64,000 bases of DNA from Halochromatium glycolicum (GTDB lineage: Bacteria; Pseudomonadota; Gammaproteobacteria; Chromatiales; Chromatiaceae): positions 1 to 64,000 of the forward strand of contig NZ_NRSJ01000003.1 of assembly GCF_016584085.1 (NCBI RefSeq), given 5' to 3'. The translations under genes were made by a program, and so were the position numbers. Positions 1 through 10,314 of the stretch are shown here, piece by piece. The notes below the pieces were generated by a model, which searched no databases, was not told the origin of the DNA, and saw only the letters and a list, made by a program, of their open reading frames with translations. Every line of letters starts with the position of its first letter. The first letter of the stretch is position 1.

Positions 1-711
1 GCCGGGTGACCACGGGTGATTGCTCACCCGTGGTTCCCACAGATCCGGACGTGCGGAATTCCCGCATCCGGCTCCTCAGTTGAGCAGTCGCTACACAACA
101 ATCGTTGCACACCCATCGGACAAAAGCCCTATGCCGCGATCTTCTGTCGTACTGTTCAGATGAGCAGGTGACCCAATGTTCACGCCATCATCCCTCCAGA
201 AGGTGTCTCAACCGACCAGCCGCTTCCCTCAGACGGGTCCTCTGGGGCGAGTTCCCCGCCGTCATCGGTACTATCCGCTGGCTCCGATTGCTCAGCCGCC
301 ATCGTGCCGCACTTCGTTGCCTTCGCTTGGCACTACCTTGCCTTTGGTCCACTTCGCTCTGGCCGATTGGACCGCGTCCGGCCAGCCTGGGCGGCTTCTT
401 ACGCGGCGCCCGCACCGCGTCGCTGACAAGGAACGACTGAGCCCTCCCAGGTTCCTGGGTGACCCTTGCAACCATGCCCTGCTCTCAGACCCCGGTGGAG
501 TGCGCGCATCCGGCCACTGTCAATCCGCTCACTGTTGCCTTCCGCCTTTTCCACAACGTCGGCTCCACATTCACTCTTTCGAGGCTCAATCACACGGCCT
601 AGTTGCCCCCTGTGTACGCTTCGCAGGTGGGGTCGCCCCCACACCACGCAACACTCGGTTCCGGTGGATGGCCAGTCCTTTCCGGTTCGGGACTTTCACC
701 CGGCGGGTCAC
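1..711 (-). mobile_element. Group II intron lacking a functional maturase (3' end at window edge)
   Basis: Read on the minus strand, the segment starts with GTGACCCGCCGGGTGAAAG at 711, which resembles a bacterial group II intron 5' end and early domain I, although position 4 deviates from the usual GUGYG start. Domain V is seen at 42-74 (minus): a 33-nt hairpin opening with GAGCCGGA that carries the AGC triad. Domain VI at about 1-40 is a long hairpin with a GCAA tetraloop. The last few intron bases fall outside the window. Only about 700 nt separate the ends, so the roughly 1.2-1.5 kb reverse transcriptase/maturase gene normally found in domain IV is missing. A 25-codon open stretch around 188-262 (minus) may be a remnant of it. 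The intron could splice or move only with a maturase supplied in trans. The identification is by motif and fold, not by alignment. Confidence 0.75.
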
Positions 712-808
712 AATAAGAGGTTTCCGATCACTCAAATCATTTCGCGATCATCCCCCTCTTCCAGGCTTTGCCTGGCGCAAGAAAATAAAGGCTTTGCAGC
801 GTCCAGCG
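712..808 (+). promoter_or_regulatory. CRISPR leader (array-proximal 97 bp)
   Basis: This is the short gap between the intron boundary and the first CRISPR repeat. It holds a perfect small hairpin (CCAGGC-TTT-GCCTGG, 761-775) and a 9-bp direct repeat AGGCTTTGC at 763-771 and 789-797, and it is more AT-rich just before the array (AAGAAAATAAAGG). If the array is transcribed on the plus strand, as the repeat 3' end suggests, this is the leader side. Any longer leader has been separated from the array by the intron. No clear -35/-10 pair was found. Confidence 0.5.
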
Positions 809-3557
809 GTCCGAACTGAGACCCGATCTGAAGGGGATTAAGACACGTGTGAGTGTCAAGGCTTCCCTGCCCCGATGGTCCGAACTGAGACCCGATCTGA
901 AGGGGATTAAGACCGGCTCGCGCACTACACGCTTAACCAAGCGAGGGTCCGAACTGAGACCCGATCTGAAGGGGATTAAGACTGATCATTAAAACAAGTG
1001 TGTCATGGGGTTGCAGTCCGAACTGAGACCCGATCTGAAGGGGATTAAGACTCTGCAGTTGGGAGTGCATACGCCTTGCCTGGCATGTCCGAACTGAGAC
1101 CCGATCTGAAGGGGATTAAGACTTCTGGATGCTGGCTAGGTTGATGTTCATGGTTTTTGTCCGAACTGAGACCCGATCTGAAGGGGATTAAGACTTGACG
1201 GTTACGTCTGCTTGCCACTTGTTTCCCGTCCGAACTGAGACCCGATCTGAAGGGGATTAAGACGTCCAGAACAGTAGTAGGTCCGATGATGATTTTGTCC
1301 GAACTGAGACCCGATCTGAAGGGGATTAAGACGGACGCTCGCCATTGGCTGTAGAACTCCGTGATCGGTCCGAACTGAGACCCGATCTGAAGGGGATTAA
1401 GACCACTAAGTCCCGCTCGGTCAACACTGCCGAGCCGTCCGAACTGAGACCCGATCTGAAGGGGATTAAGACTCCAGATTGGTCGGGCCTTGTTGTCCCT
1501 CATACGTCCGAACTGAGACCCGATCTGAAGGGGATTAAGACAATACAGTTCGACCCAGTGGTCGGCTGTATTGGTCCGAACTGAGACCCGATCTGAAGGG
1601 GATTAAGACTCACCCAAGGGATGGACCCATCGGACGCTCGCCGTCCGAACTGAGACCCGATCTGAAGGGGATTAAGACACGCATAACACTTTGAACACAC
1701 GGACCCTCGAACGTCCGAACTGAGACCCGATCTGAAGGGGATTAAGACCATCGCGGATCATCGAGACCCTGTAAGCGTTTGTGTCCGAACTGAGACCCGA
1801 TCTGAAGGGGATTAAGACTCATTCTTACGGAACGTCACAGTCAGGAACCGACGTCCGAACTGAGACCCGATCTGAAGGGGATTAAGACCTTTCCCGCAAC
1901 GTATGTTGCTTTCGCAGCTTCATGTCCGAACTGAGACCCGATCTGAAGGGGATTAAGACGGCTGTGTCGGTAGCAAGATGGCTGAACAGTGTGTCCGAAC
2001 TGAGACCCGATCTGAAGGGGATTAAGACCTTTTTTGTAACATGGGGCTGGCGCCTGCACGGTCCGAACTGAGACCCGATCTGAAGGGGATTAAGACTATT
2101 ATTTTTGTTACAAAGTAACGAAAAGGATAGTCCGAACTGAGACCCGATCTGAAGGGGATTAAGACGCCGATCGCCCGACGCTTGCTTGGCGTCCTTGTCC
2201 GAACTGAGACCCGATCTGAAGGGGATTAAGACAAGTTGTTAAAGATCGAGGTAAGCTCGGCGGCTAGTCCGAACTGAGACCCGATCTGAAGGGGATTAAG
2301 ACCCCACCAGGGAAAACCCTGGTCATCGGTGTGATGTCCGAACTGAGACCCGATCTGAAGGGGATTAAGACAAGAGTCCCGTCCCATTTGCCGAAGAATG
2401 CGGCGTCCGAACTGAGACCCGATCTGAAGGGGATTAAGACCTAGACGTGACCTTCCCGTTGACCGCGCCATTAGCGGTCCGAACTGAGACCCGATCTGAA
2501 GGGGATTAAGACGATCACGCGCTCGGCGAGCTTGTCCATCAGCTCGCGTCCGAACTGAGACCCGATCTGAAGGGGATTAAGACGCCCGCGTAACAGCGCG
2601 ACGTTGAGCAGTACCAATGTCCGAACTGAGAGCCGATCTGAAGGGGATTAAGACACGGTTGCAGCCCAGTTTGTTACACGGAGCGCTGTCCGAACTGAGA
2701 CCCGATCTGAAGGGGATTAAGACCGACAAGGCACCGTCTAGTTTGGTTGCGAGCGCACGTCCGAACTGAGACCCGATCTGAAGGGGATTAAGACCAGTGC
2801 TCGCGCGAGAGCTTGACGCTTTTCATTTGTCCGAACTGAGACCCGATCTGAAGGGGATTAAGACCACGCAATTCCGTAATAATTGACGCGCGGGTCGTGT
2901 CCGAACTGAGACCCGATCTGAAGGGGATTAAGACTTTTGGAGAACTCGGTCAGTGCGGCCGAGTTGTCCGAACTGAGACCCGATCTGAAGGGGATTAAGA
3001 CCCATCTGATCGGTGCCGCCGATGACGCGGGTCGTCCGAACTGAGACCCGATCTGAAGGGGATTAAGACCGCTCTAGGTCTTTTGCGCATTCGGCTCTGA
3101 GTTGTCCGAACTGAGACCCGATCTGAAGGGGATTAAGACGTGTGCGATCTCGCGCGCTTCCCGCTTGGTCTTGTCCGAACTGAGACCCGATCTGAAGGGG
3201 ATTAAGACAGCGCCGGACAGGCGCACCTTGATGCGGGCATGGCGTCCGAACTGAGACCCGATCTGAAGGGGATTAAGACGCGATCTCTCGCACGAGTTCA
3301 TCAATCCCGCGGTCCGAACTGAGACCCGATCTGAAGGGGATTAAGACCGAAACAATCGATACGTTGGTCTTCATCCCAAGTGTCCGAACTGAGACCCGAT
3401 CTGAAGGGGATTAAGACCGTGACCATTCCCTTAATCTATTAACCGCTATTCTGTCCGAACTGAGACCCGATCTGAAGGGGATTAAGACGGCGGTGCAAGC
3501 GGGTCGTTCTGCGCGTCCCGTGTCCGAACTGAGACCCGATCTGAAGGGGATTAAGAC
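809..3557 (+). CRISPR. CRISPR array, 40 repeats and 39 spacers
   Basis: The 36-bp repeat begins GTCCGAACTGAG and ends GGGGATTAAGAC. By hand I count 40 copies, starting at 809, 878, 947, 1016, 1087 and so on, with the last at 3522-3557. Spacers are 31-36 nt. Only the 27th repeat (2619-2654) visibly differs (GAGAGCC in place of GAGACCC), and the terminal repeat at 3522 is intact. The repeat 3' end would leave an AUUAAGAC 5' handle on crRNAs, resembling the AUUGAAAC-type handles of type III systems, and this supports plus-strand transcription. There are no cas genes in the window, so the effector type is inference. Repeat uniformity across the whole array suggests it is active or was recently so. 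Confidence 0.98.
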
Positions 3558-3912
3558 TCAAAAAACTCTAGCGATTCGCTTCCGGGCCAGCGCTTCGTGC
3601 GCCTATGCGCGGCCCGTACGGTGCAGATGCTGTGATGGCCCGAGCGAGCGGCGCCGCCCATCACCAACCCGAACCTGCCCGCCCCGACCGCCACCGCCTG
3701 GCTGCCCTGGTGCATCGCCGATTCCGCCGAGGCATCCCCGCACCCCGGCGCCCTGCCAGCGATCCCGGCCGGCGGCGCCGGCTGGCTGATGGCTGCTGCG
3801 GGCGGCCACTGGGCCGACGGCAGCTCGGGTCTCGGTCGTCGCCCGTAAGCGGCCATCAAACCGGCCTTGTATCGGCCCGCTAAGCTGACAACGCTCTGAT
3901 AGAATTGGTCAT
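3558..3912. other. CRISPR trailer and intergenic region, no gene recognised
   Basis: These 355 bp lie between the last repeat and the Fic-fusion gene. The first bases (TCAAAAAACTC) follow the terminal repeat directly, with no degenerate repeat. The rest is very GC-rich and open in several frames, but no frame resembles a known protein. Just before the downstream gene, TAGAAT (3900-3905) lies 7 bp ahead of the ATG. It could be a -10 box for a leaderless message, but no good -35 is seen. Confidence 0.5.
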
Positions 3913-5133
3913 ATGCAAGAGACGCATCCGGCCAATCAAGCGGTCAGTCTCGTTGATCGAGGCGAGAGCGCGGCCGCGATGATGCCGCTGACGATCGGGC
4001 AAACGGTACCCGAGCGTGAGGCGCTCAGCGATCAGGTCGTCGCGCTCGTCGCCCGCTCGTCCGGGTTCCAGCATAGCCTGCCGCAAGGCATTGCCTCGGC
4101 CCTCGCCGAGCTCGTGCGGGCGATGAACTGCTACTACAGCAACCTGATCGAAGGGCACGCGACCCATCCGATCGACATCGAGCGGTCACTGCGCGAGGAC
4201 TTCAGCGCCGTGGCCGAGCAGCGCGATCTCCAGCTCGAGGCGCGCGCCCATATTGCCGTGCAGGCCTGGATCGATGGCGGTGGCTTGCAGGGGCGCCTGT
4301 TCAGCCGGGAGACCCTTTGCGCCATTCACGAACGCTTCGCAGCCCAATTGCCGGAGCGCCTGCTGTGGATCACGCATCCGGATACGGAGGCGCGCGAGCG
4401 TGTCATTCCCGGCGCCCTGCGCACGCGCGATGTCCGTGTGGGCCGGCCTACACCGCCCAGCCCCGGCGCCATCGCGCGCCTGCTCAGTGCCTACGCCGAG
4501 CACTATGCACGCCTTGGCACGATGGAGTGCTTATTGGCCGCCGCCGCCGCCCACCATCGACTGCTCTGGATACATCCATTTCTCGATGGCAACGGGCGGG
4601 TCGCCCGTCTGCTCTCGCATGCGCTCTTCGTCGAGAGGCTGGCGACCGGTGGTCTCTGGTCCGTAGCGCGGGGACTCGCGCGCCAGGTCGACACCTACAA
4701 GGGCCATCTGGCCGACTGCCGTTCGGATCTGGAGGCGGTCAGCCGCTGGCTCGCGCGCCAGAAGGACAACCCGAACACGCTGGCCGCCTACCAGCGCGAG
4801 ATCGAGCGCTTCCTGCTCTGGCTCGGTCTAGAGCGCGGCAAGGCGCTTTCTGAAGCAACCGGCGCGGACATCACCCTGTTCGATGATCTGCTGCAGGCCC
4901 CGGAGCGCTGGCCGCAGTGGTACGGTGAGGCAAAGCCGCGCCATGATCACGAGTGGAAGCCCTGGGGCGGGCGGCTCAGTGCGCGCTCGCGCTATGCGGC
5001 CCTGGCGGTGGTGAACCGCTGCTACCGCCGGCTGGTGACACAGGGCTATCTGCGCCTGAACCCGGTCGATGCCGCCGGGCTGCGGCTGCGCCAACTGCGC
5101 GCGGCGGCGGTGCAGGAGCGCTTCCTCGATTGA
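3913..5133 (+). CDS. Fic domain protein fused to a tyrosine-recombinase core-binding domain
   Basis: The 406-residue protein has a canonical Fic motif HPFLDGNGRVAR at 221-232 and, upstream, an N-terminal inhibitory-type motif SNLIEG (76-81, [S/T]xxxE[G/N]). That is the class II Fic layout, predicting an AMP-transferase that is auto-inhibited. After residue about 270 the sequence stops looking like Fic. Residues about 280-385 (DNPNTLAAYQREIERFLLWL, then RLSARSRYAALAVVN and LRLNPVDAAG) match the SAM-like, DNA-binding N-terminal half of phage-type integrases. The chain ends at QERFLD, where the catalytic half of a recombinase would begin, so no R-H-R-Y catalytic set is present. The reading frame is intact. 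There is no obvious Shine-Dalgarno, so the message may be leaderless. The Fic call is firm. The integrase-like tail is recognised from memory of the family and needs a profile search. Confidence 0.85.
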   Translation: MQETHPANQAVSLVDRGESAAAMMPLTIGQTVPEREALSDQVVALVARSSGFQHSLPQGIASALAELVRAMNCYYSNLIEGHATHPIDIERSLREDFSAVAEQRDLQLEARAHIAVQAWIDGGGLQGRLFSRETLCAIHERFAAQLPERLLWITHPDTEARERVIPGALRTRDVRVGRPTPPSPGAIARLLSAYAEHYARLGTMECLLAAAAAHHRLLWIHPFLDGNGRVARLLSHALFVERLATGGLWSVARGLARQVDTYKGHLADCRSDLEAVSRWLARQKDNPNTLAAYQREIERFLLWLGLERGKALSEATGADITLFDDLLQAPERWPQWYGEAKPRHDHEWKPWGGRLSARSRYAALAVVNRCYRRLVTQGYLRLNPVDAAGLRLRQLRAAAVQERFLD

Positions 5134-5138
5134 TGGGG

Positions 5139-7103
5139 TTATCGAACTGTCTGCGCTGCGATCGGTGTCAGCTCAACGTCAGGCCCCAGGGCGCGGATCA
5201 TCGGATCGAGCCTGCGCAAGCGCTCCGGTAACTGCTGAAGCGCATCGGCGGCGGCTTCACGCGATGCATAGCTGCCGATCAACACGGCATGCCAGCGCTG
5301 ACTCGGAGAGGCCTTGGTGAGCGTTTGCGCTTTTCCGATGAGTCCTTGCTGCTCCGCGAAGCGCACGAGACTCTGCTGGTCGCGAAAGCTGATCAGCTGG
5401 ATGCTGTAGCGAGGTTGAGCATCCCCTGGCCTGGTGGCTGCCGCACCAGGGCCGTGATCGATCCCGGGGCTCGATCCGGCTGCTGTCGTCTGGTCTTGGT
5501 CGTCCGTTGTTTGAGGTTTCCTCAGTGCGAGCCTTCTTGCTCCGGGCGCTGTAGGTTGCTGCTCGGCAAGAACCCTCTCCATGCTGGTGGCGACCGTCGG
5601 AGGTGTTGGCGCGAGCGGTGGTAAAGGGTCGAGGGGTTTGGCGATCTGGGGGCGAGGCCTGCTGTGCGAGGACAGCCTGGCGGTCTCCTCGGCGATAGGC
5701 CGAACCGGAGCCACTCCCGTTCCCGGCCAGCGGACATCGAGCTGCTCGATGCCGATGAATCCAGCGAGGACCGCAGCGCCGACCGCGATGCGCCGCACGG
5801 GCTTACGGGGTGGTCCCTGTCCGCTGAGGCCAAGCAGGGCGCTATAGATCGGGCGCCCGCCTAAGCCCTCGGCGGTGAAGGTGGCGGCAAGGCAGGTCAG
5901 GATGATCGGCAGTGCAAGCGCCTGGGCGTCGGTCAGCTCGATCACCAGGATGATCCCGGTGAGCGGGGCTCGGACCGTTGCTGCGAATAGCGCGCCCATC
6001 GCTGCCACCGCGAATACGGCCGGCTCCAGCGCTAACGCCGGTGCCAGGTTTTCGACCACCAACGCGAAGGCCGCGCCGCAGAGGGTTCCGAGCGCGAGCA
6101 TCGGTGCGAAGATCCCGCCAGGAAGGCCGAGCCCGTAGCTCCCAATCGTGGTCAGCAGCCGCACCGCGAGCAGCCCCAGCAGGAACAGCAGCCCAGGATG
6201 GCCGTGCAGAAGCGATTCGACTAAGTGCTCGCCGCCGCCCACAGTCGCCGGTGCGAACCAGAGCAGGGCGCCCAGGATCATGCCGCTCAGCGCGGTCGTG
6301 ACGTAGGCCCGCCGGGTGCCGAGTGCGCGGAAGGTGCTGACCGAGCCCAAGACCAGCCGATTGAACAGCACGCCCAGGGCGCCGATCAGCAGGCCCAGGA
6401 TCAGGAACAGCGGTGCCGTCTGCAGCGGCGCCTGCCCGAGGTCGGGCATCGGCATGTCGGGACCCTGCCCGAGCAGCCAGCCGCTGACGACGACCGACGC
6501 ACAGCAGGCGAGGATGACCGACTGGATGGTCGCGAAGCGATACTCGAAGTGCTCGCGCAGCTCCTCGGTGACGAACACGATCGCTGCGAGCGGCGCATTG
6601 AATGCCGTTGCGAGGCCGGCGGCGGCGCCGGCCGCGATCAGCGCCCGCTGATCCCTGGGGCGCAGTCCCGGCCGCTCGCTCGCCATCTGCCCGAGCGCGG
6701 CGCCCATATGGATGGTCGGCCCCTCGCGCCCGAGCACGAGGCCCGAGCCGACCGCGAGCGTGCCGGCGATGAACTTGATCGGCAGCACCCGCCGCCAGCG
6801 CAATGCGCGTTCACCGGCGAGGATGGCCTCGACCTCCTGCACGCCGCTGCCGGCCGTCTCGGGTGCGAAGCGGCGCACCAGCCAGAGCGCGGTGACCAGC
6901 ACGAGCGCGCCGGCTGCCATCACGACCAACCAGCCCGGTAGGGGCCATGGCTCGAGGAAGCTATGGAGCAGGGCTCGGCCGGCGGTGCTCTGCTCGAGCA
7001 ATGCATGGAACCCCGCCCCGATCAGTCCGGCGAACGCCCCGACCAGGGTTGCCGCGGTGTAGAGTTGCCAGAGGGGCTTCGGGGGCTTCATCGCGAGGCG
7101 CAT
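5139..7103 (-). CDS. ClC-type chloride/proton antiporter with C-terminal SPOR domain
   Basis: Residues about 1-425 are a complete ClC transporter: GSGVQE (85-90), GREGPTIHMG (125-134, gating glutamate E127), TEE at 179-181 where ClC-ec1 has its internal proton glutamate, GGIFAP (329-334) and a chloride-coordinating tyrosine in RPIYSALLG (Y420). Conservation of both glutamates argues for H+/Cl- exchange, not a channel. After the usual end, a basic stretch (RKPVRR) is followed by one extra hydrophobic segment (about 438-452), a proline-rich linker (460-560) and a SPOR-like domain (YSIQLISF at 566-573 to about 640). In ClC proteins the C terminus is cytoplasmic, so the extra segment would carry the SPOR domain into the periplasm, where SPOR domains bind glycan strands. 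The gene is followed at 5 bp by the end of the convergent Fic-fusion gene. A second ATG four codons in (7091) is an alternative start. Confidence 0.9.
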   Translation of the reverse strand: MRLAMKPPKPLWQLYTAATLVGAFAGLIGAGFHALLEQSTAGRALLHSFLEPWPLPGWLVVMAAGALVLVTALWLVRRFAPETAGSGVQEVEAILAGERALRWRRVLPIKFIAGTLAVGSGLVLGREGPTIHMGAALGQMASERPGLRPRDQRALIAAGAAAGLATAFNAPLAAIVFVTEELREHFEYRFATIQSVILACCASVVVSGWLLGQGPDMPMPDLGQAPLQTAPLFLILGLLIGALGVLFNRLVLGSVSTFRALGTRRAYVTTALSGMILGALLWFAPATVGGGEHLVESLLHGHPGLLFLLGLLAVRLLTTIGSYGLGLPGGIFAPMLALGTLCGAAFALVVENLAPALALEPAVFAVAAMGALFAATVRAPLTGIILVIELTDAQALALPIILTCLAATFTAEGLGGRPIYSALLGLSGQGPPRKPVRRIAVGAAVLAGFIGIEQLDVRWPGTGVAPVRPIAEETARLSSHSRPRPQIAKPLDPLPPLAPTPPTVATSMERVLAEQQPTAPGARRLALRKPQTTDDQDQTTAAGSSPGIDHGPGAAATRPGDAQPRYSIQLISFRDQQSLVRFAEQQGLIGKAQTLTKASPSQRWHAVLIGSYASREAAADALQQLPERLRRLDPMIRALGPDVELTPIAAQTVR

Positions 7104-7226
7104 CGCGCGCCGAGCTCAACGATGCCGAGGGCGCGGAGGCTTCGCACCTGTCACCATAACGGGTACCGAGTGCCGGTCGCTTGGTCGACGGGGCTGACGC
7201 GCGGGCCCGCAGGCTTCATCATTCGA

Positions 7227-7703
7227 TTAGCGCGGTCGCTCGGCCTCGACTCGATGCTTGGCGTTGATGAACGCGGCGTGCGGGACATAGAGCAGCTCGG
7301 CGACCTTGCGGACCAGGTATTCCTCCATCGTCGTCAACCGGTCATCGGCGTACGCGACGCGCCACAAGGATTCGATCAATGCGATCTTCTGCTCCGGGGC
7401 GAAGCGCTCGTTGATCAGCCGTGTGAACTGGAAGTAGTCGGTGGCCTCTCGCCGTTCGGCCTCGGCGCACTCGAGCAGTGTCTGTGCCTCATCGGCCGGC
7501 AGCTCGAAACGCTCCCGCACGAGCTGGGCAGCAAGGTCGCGGCCTGGTCCGCGTCCGCGCTCGCTGGGGTCCTCTTCCATGTGGGTCATCTCGAGTATCA
7601 GCGCTGCCGCGGCGCAGCGCATCGCGTGATCCTCGTCGACGCTGCCATCCGGCCGCGGCGCCAGCACGTGTTCGTCAAAGAAGCGTCGGATTCGATCGAT
7701 CAT
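7227..7703 (-). CDS. TerB-like (tellurite resistance TerB family) protein
   Basis: This is a 158-residue, all-helical soluble protein. The middle and C-terminal parts resemble the TerB/DjlA-N fold: an acidic first half (HMEEDPSERG), a long helix with ERFELPADEAQTLLECAE, then ALIESLWRVAYADDRLTTMEEYLVRKVAELLYV, the typical family pattern (D-x-x-L/I-x-x-x-E). Such proteins are found with membrane or stress systems, but the biochemical role of the stand-alone form is not established. It is read in the same direction as the downstream ClC-SPOR gene, with a 123-bp gap. The start follows directly on from the tRNA-Arg region. Confidence 0.75.
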   Translation of the reverse strand: MIDRIRRFFDEHVLAPRPDGSVDEDHAMRCAAAALILEMTHMEEDPSERGRGPGRDLAAQLVRERFELPADEAQTLLECAEAERREATDYFQFTRLINERFAPEQKIALIESLWRVAYADDRLTTMEEYLVRKVAELLYVPHAAFINAKHRVEAERPR

Positions 7704-7740
7704 CTGATATCCGCTGGTGCCCGGGAGGCTTCGACGAAGA

Positions 7741-7817
7741 TGGCGCGCCTGGCAGGATTCGAACCTGCGACCCCCGCCTTCGGAGGGCGGTACTCTATCC
7801 AGCTGAGCTACAGGCGC
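7741..7817 (-). tRNA. tRNA-Arg (anticodon CCG)
   Basis: The reverse complement folds as a standard 77-nt tRNA with encoded CCA: acceptor GCGCCTG, D-arm TAGCTCAGCTGGATAGA, anticodon stem CCGCC/GGCGG enclosing the loop CTCCGAA (anticodon CCG, reading CGG), and T-arm with GGTTCGAATCC. It stands alone between the TerB-like gene and rep. Confidence 0.97.
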
Positions 7818-7965
7818 GTGTCGAGGGGCTGTGATGCCTTCGATATCGGTGGCTTGCCAAGAGATGGCGTGCCTTGAACGGCATCAGACGCAGAAGGATA
7901 GCTCGAATCGTCGCTGTCGTCCATGGCGGGCGCTTGTTCCAAGAGGGGGTCGGCGAGCCGACTGG

Positions 7966-9975
<2,010 letters not shown>

Positions 9976-10314
9976 CGAGGCGGCGTCGTGCAGCTGGTTG
10001 TTGATGACATCCTCTCAGCTCGCAGTTGGAGATCAGCAGGCCATGAAGCGGGAGGTCGGGGATTGGGAGGTCGTCGACCGGTGGGGCATCGAATGGGAAG
10101 TCAGGGATCGGGAAGGCCGGGATTGGAGCCGGATCATCAGGCGCAGACGCGCGCGTTGGTGCCGAGTTACCATAGTTAAACCGCGAATCCGCACGCGCAG
10201 CTGGCCGGTCTGTGTTGGTCGAGCAACAGAGCGCGTGCTTTACCCCGTCTGGAAGGTCGTTCGAGCCGGGGTTCTCAGTGTCACCCCGTCTCGGCCTCGA
10301 GGCCAAGGTCTTCT
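9976..10314. other. Intergenic region between rep and the DUF2782 gene, with degenerate G-rich direct repeats
   Basis: On the plus strand, 10045-10130 contains several imperfect repeats of a GGGAGGTC/GGGATTGGGA type unit. Read on the minus strand these give a proline-rich phrase (PIPDFP, PIPDLP), but that frame shifts relative to rep and has no gene-like features. No tRNA or clear promoter was found. Confidence 0.4.

Noticed and set aside
105-841. Open frames on both strands before the CRISPR array (for example a 221-codon plus-strand frame at 176-841).
   Set aside because: They overlap group II intron domains I to V and the first repeat. The GC-rich structured RNA is open in several frames, and none resembles a protein family.
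1045-3304. Minus-strand frames of 70-150 codons across the CRISPR array.
   Set aside because: They are made of translated repeats (LNPLQIGSQFG, VLIPFRSGLSSD) joined through spacers, not genes.
809-3557. Reading the array in the opposite direction (leader on the right at 3558).
   Set aside because: The repeat end ATTAAGAC gives a standard-looking 5' handle only in plus-strand transcripts. No leader-like AT-rich tract was seen at 3558-3912. Not fully excluded without cas genes.
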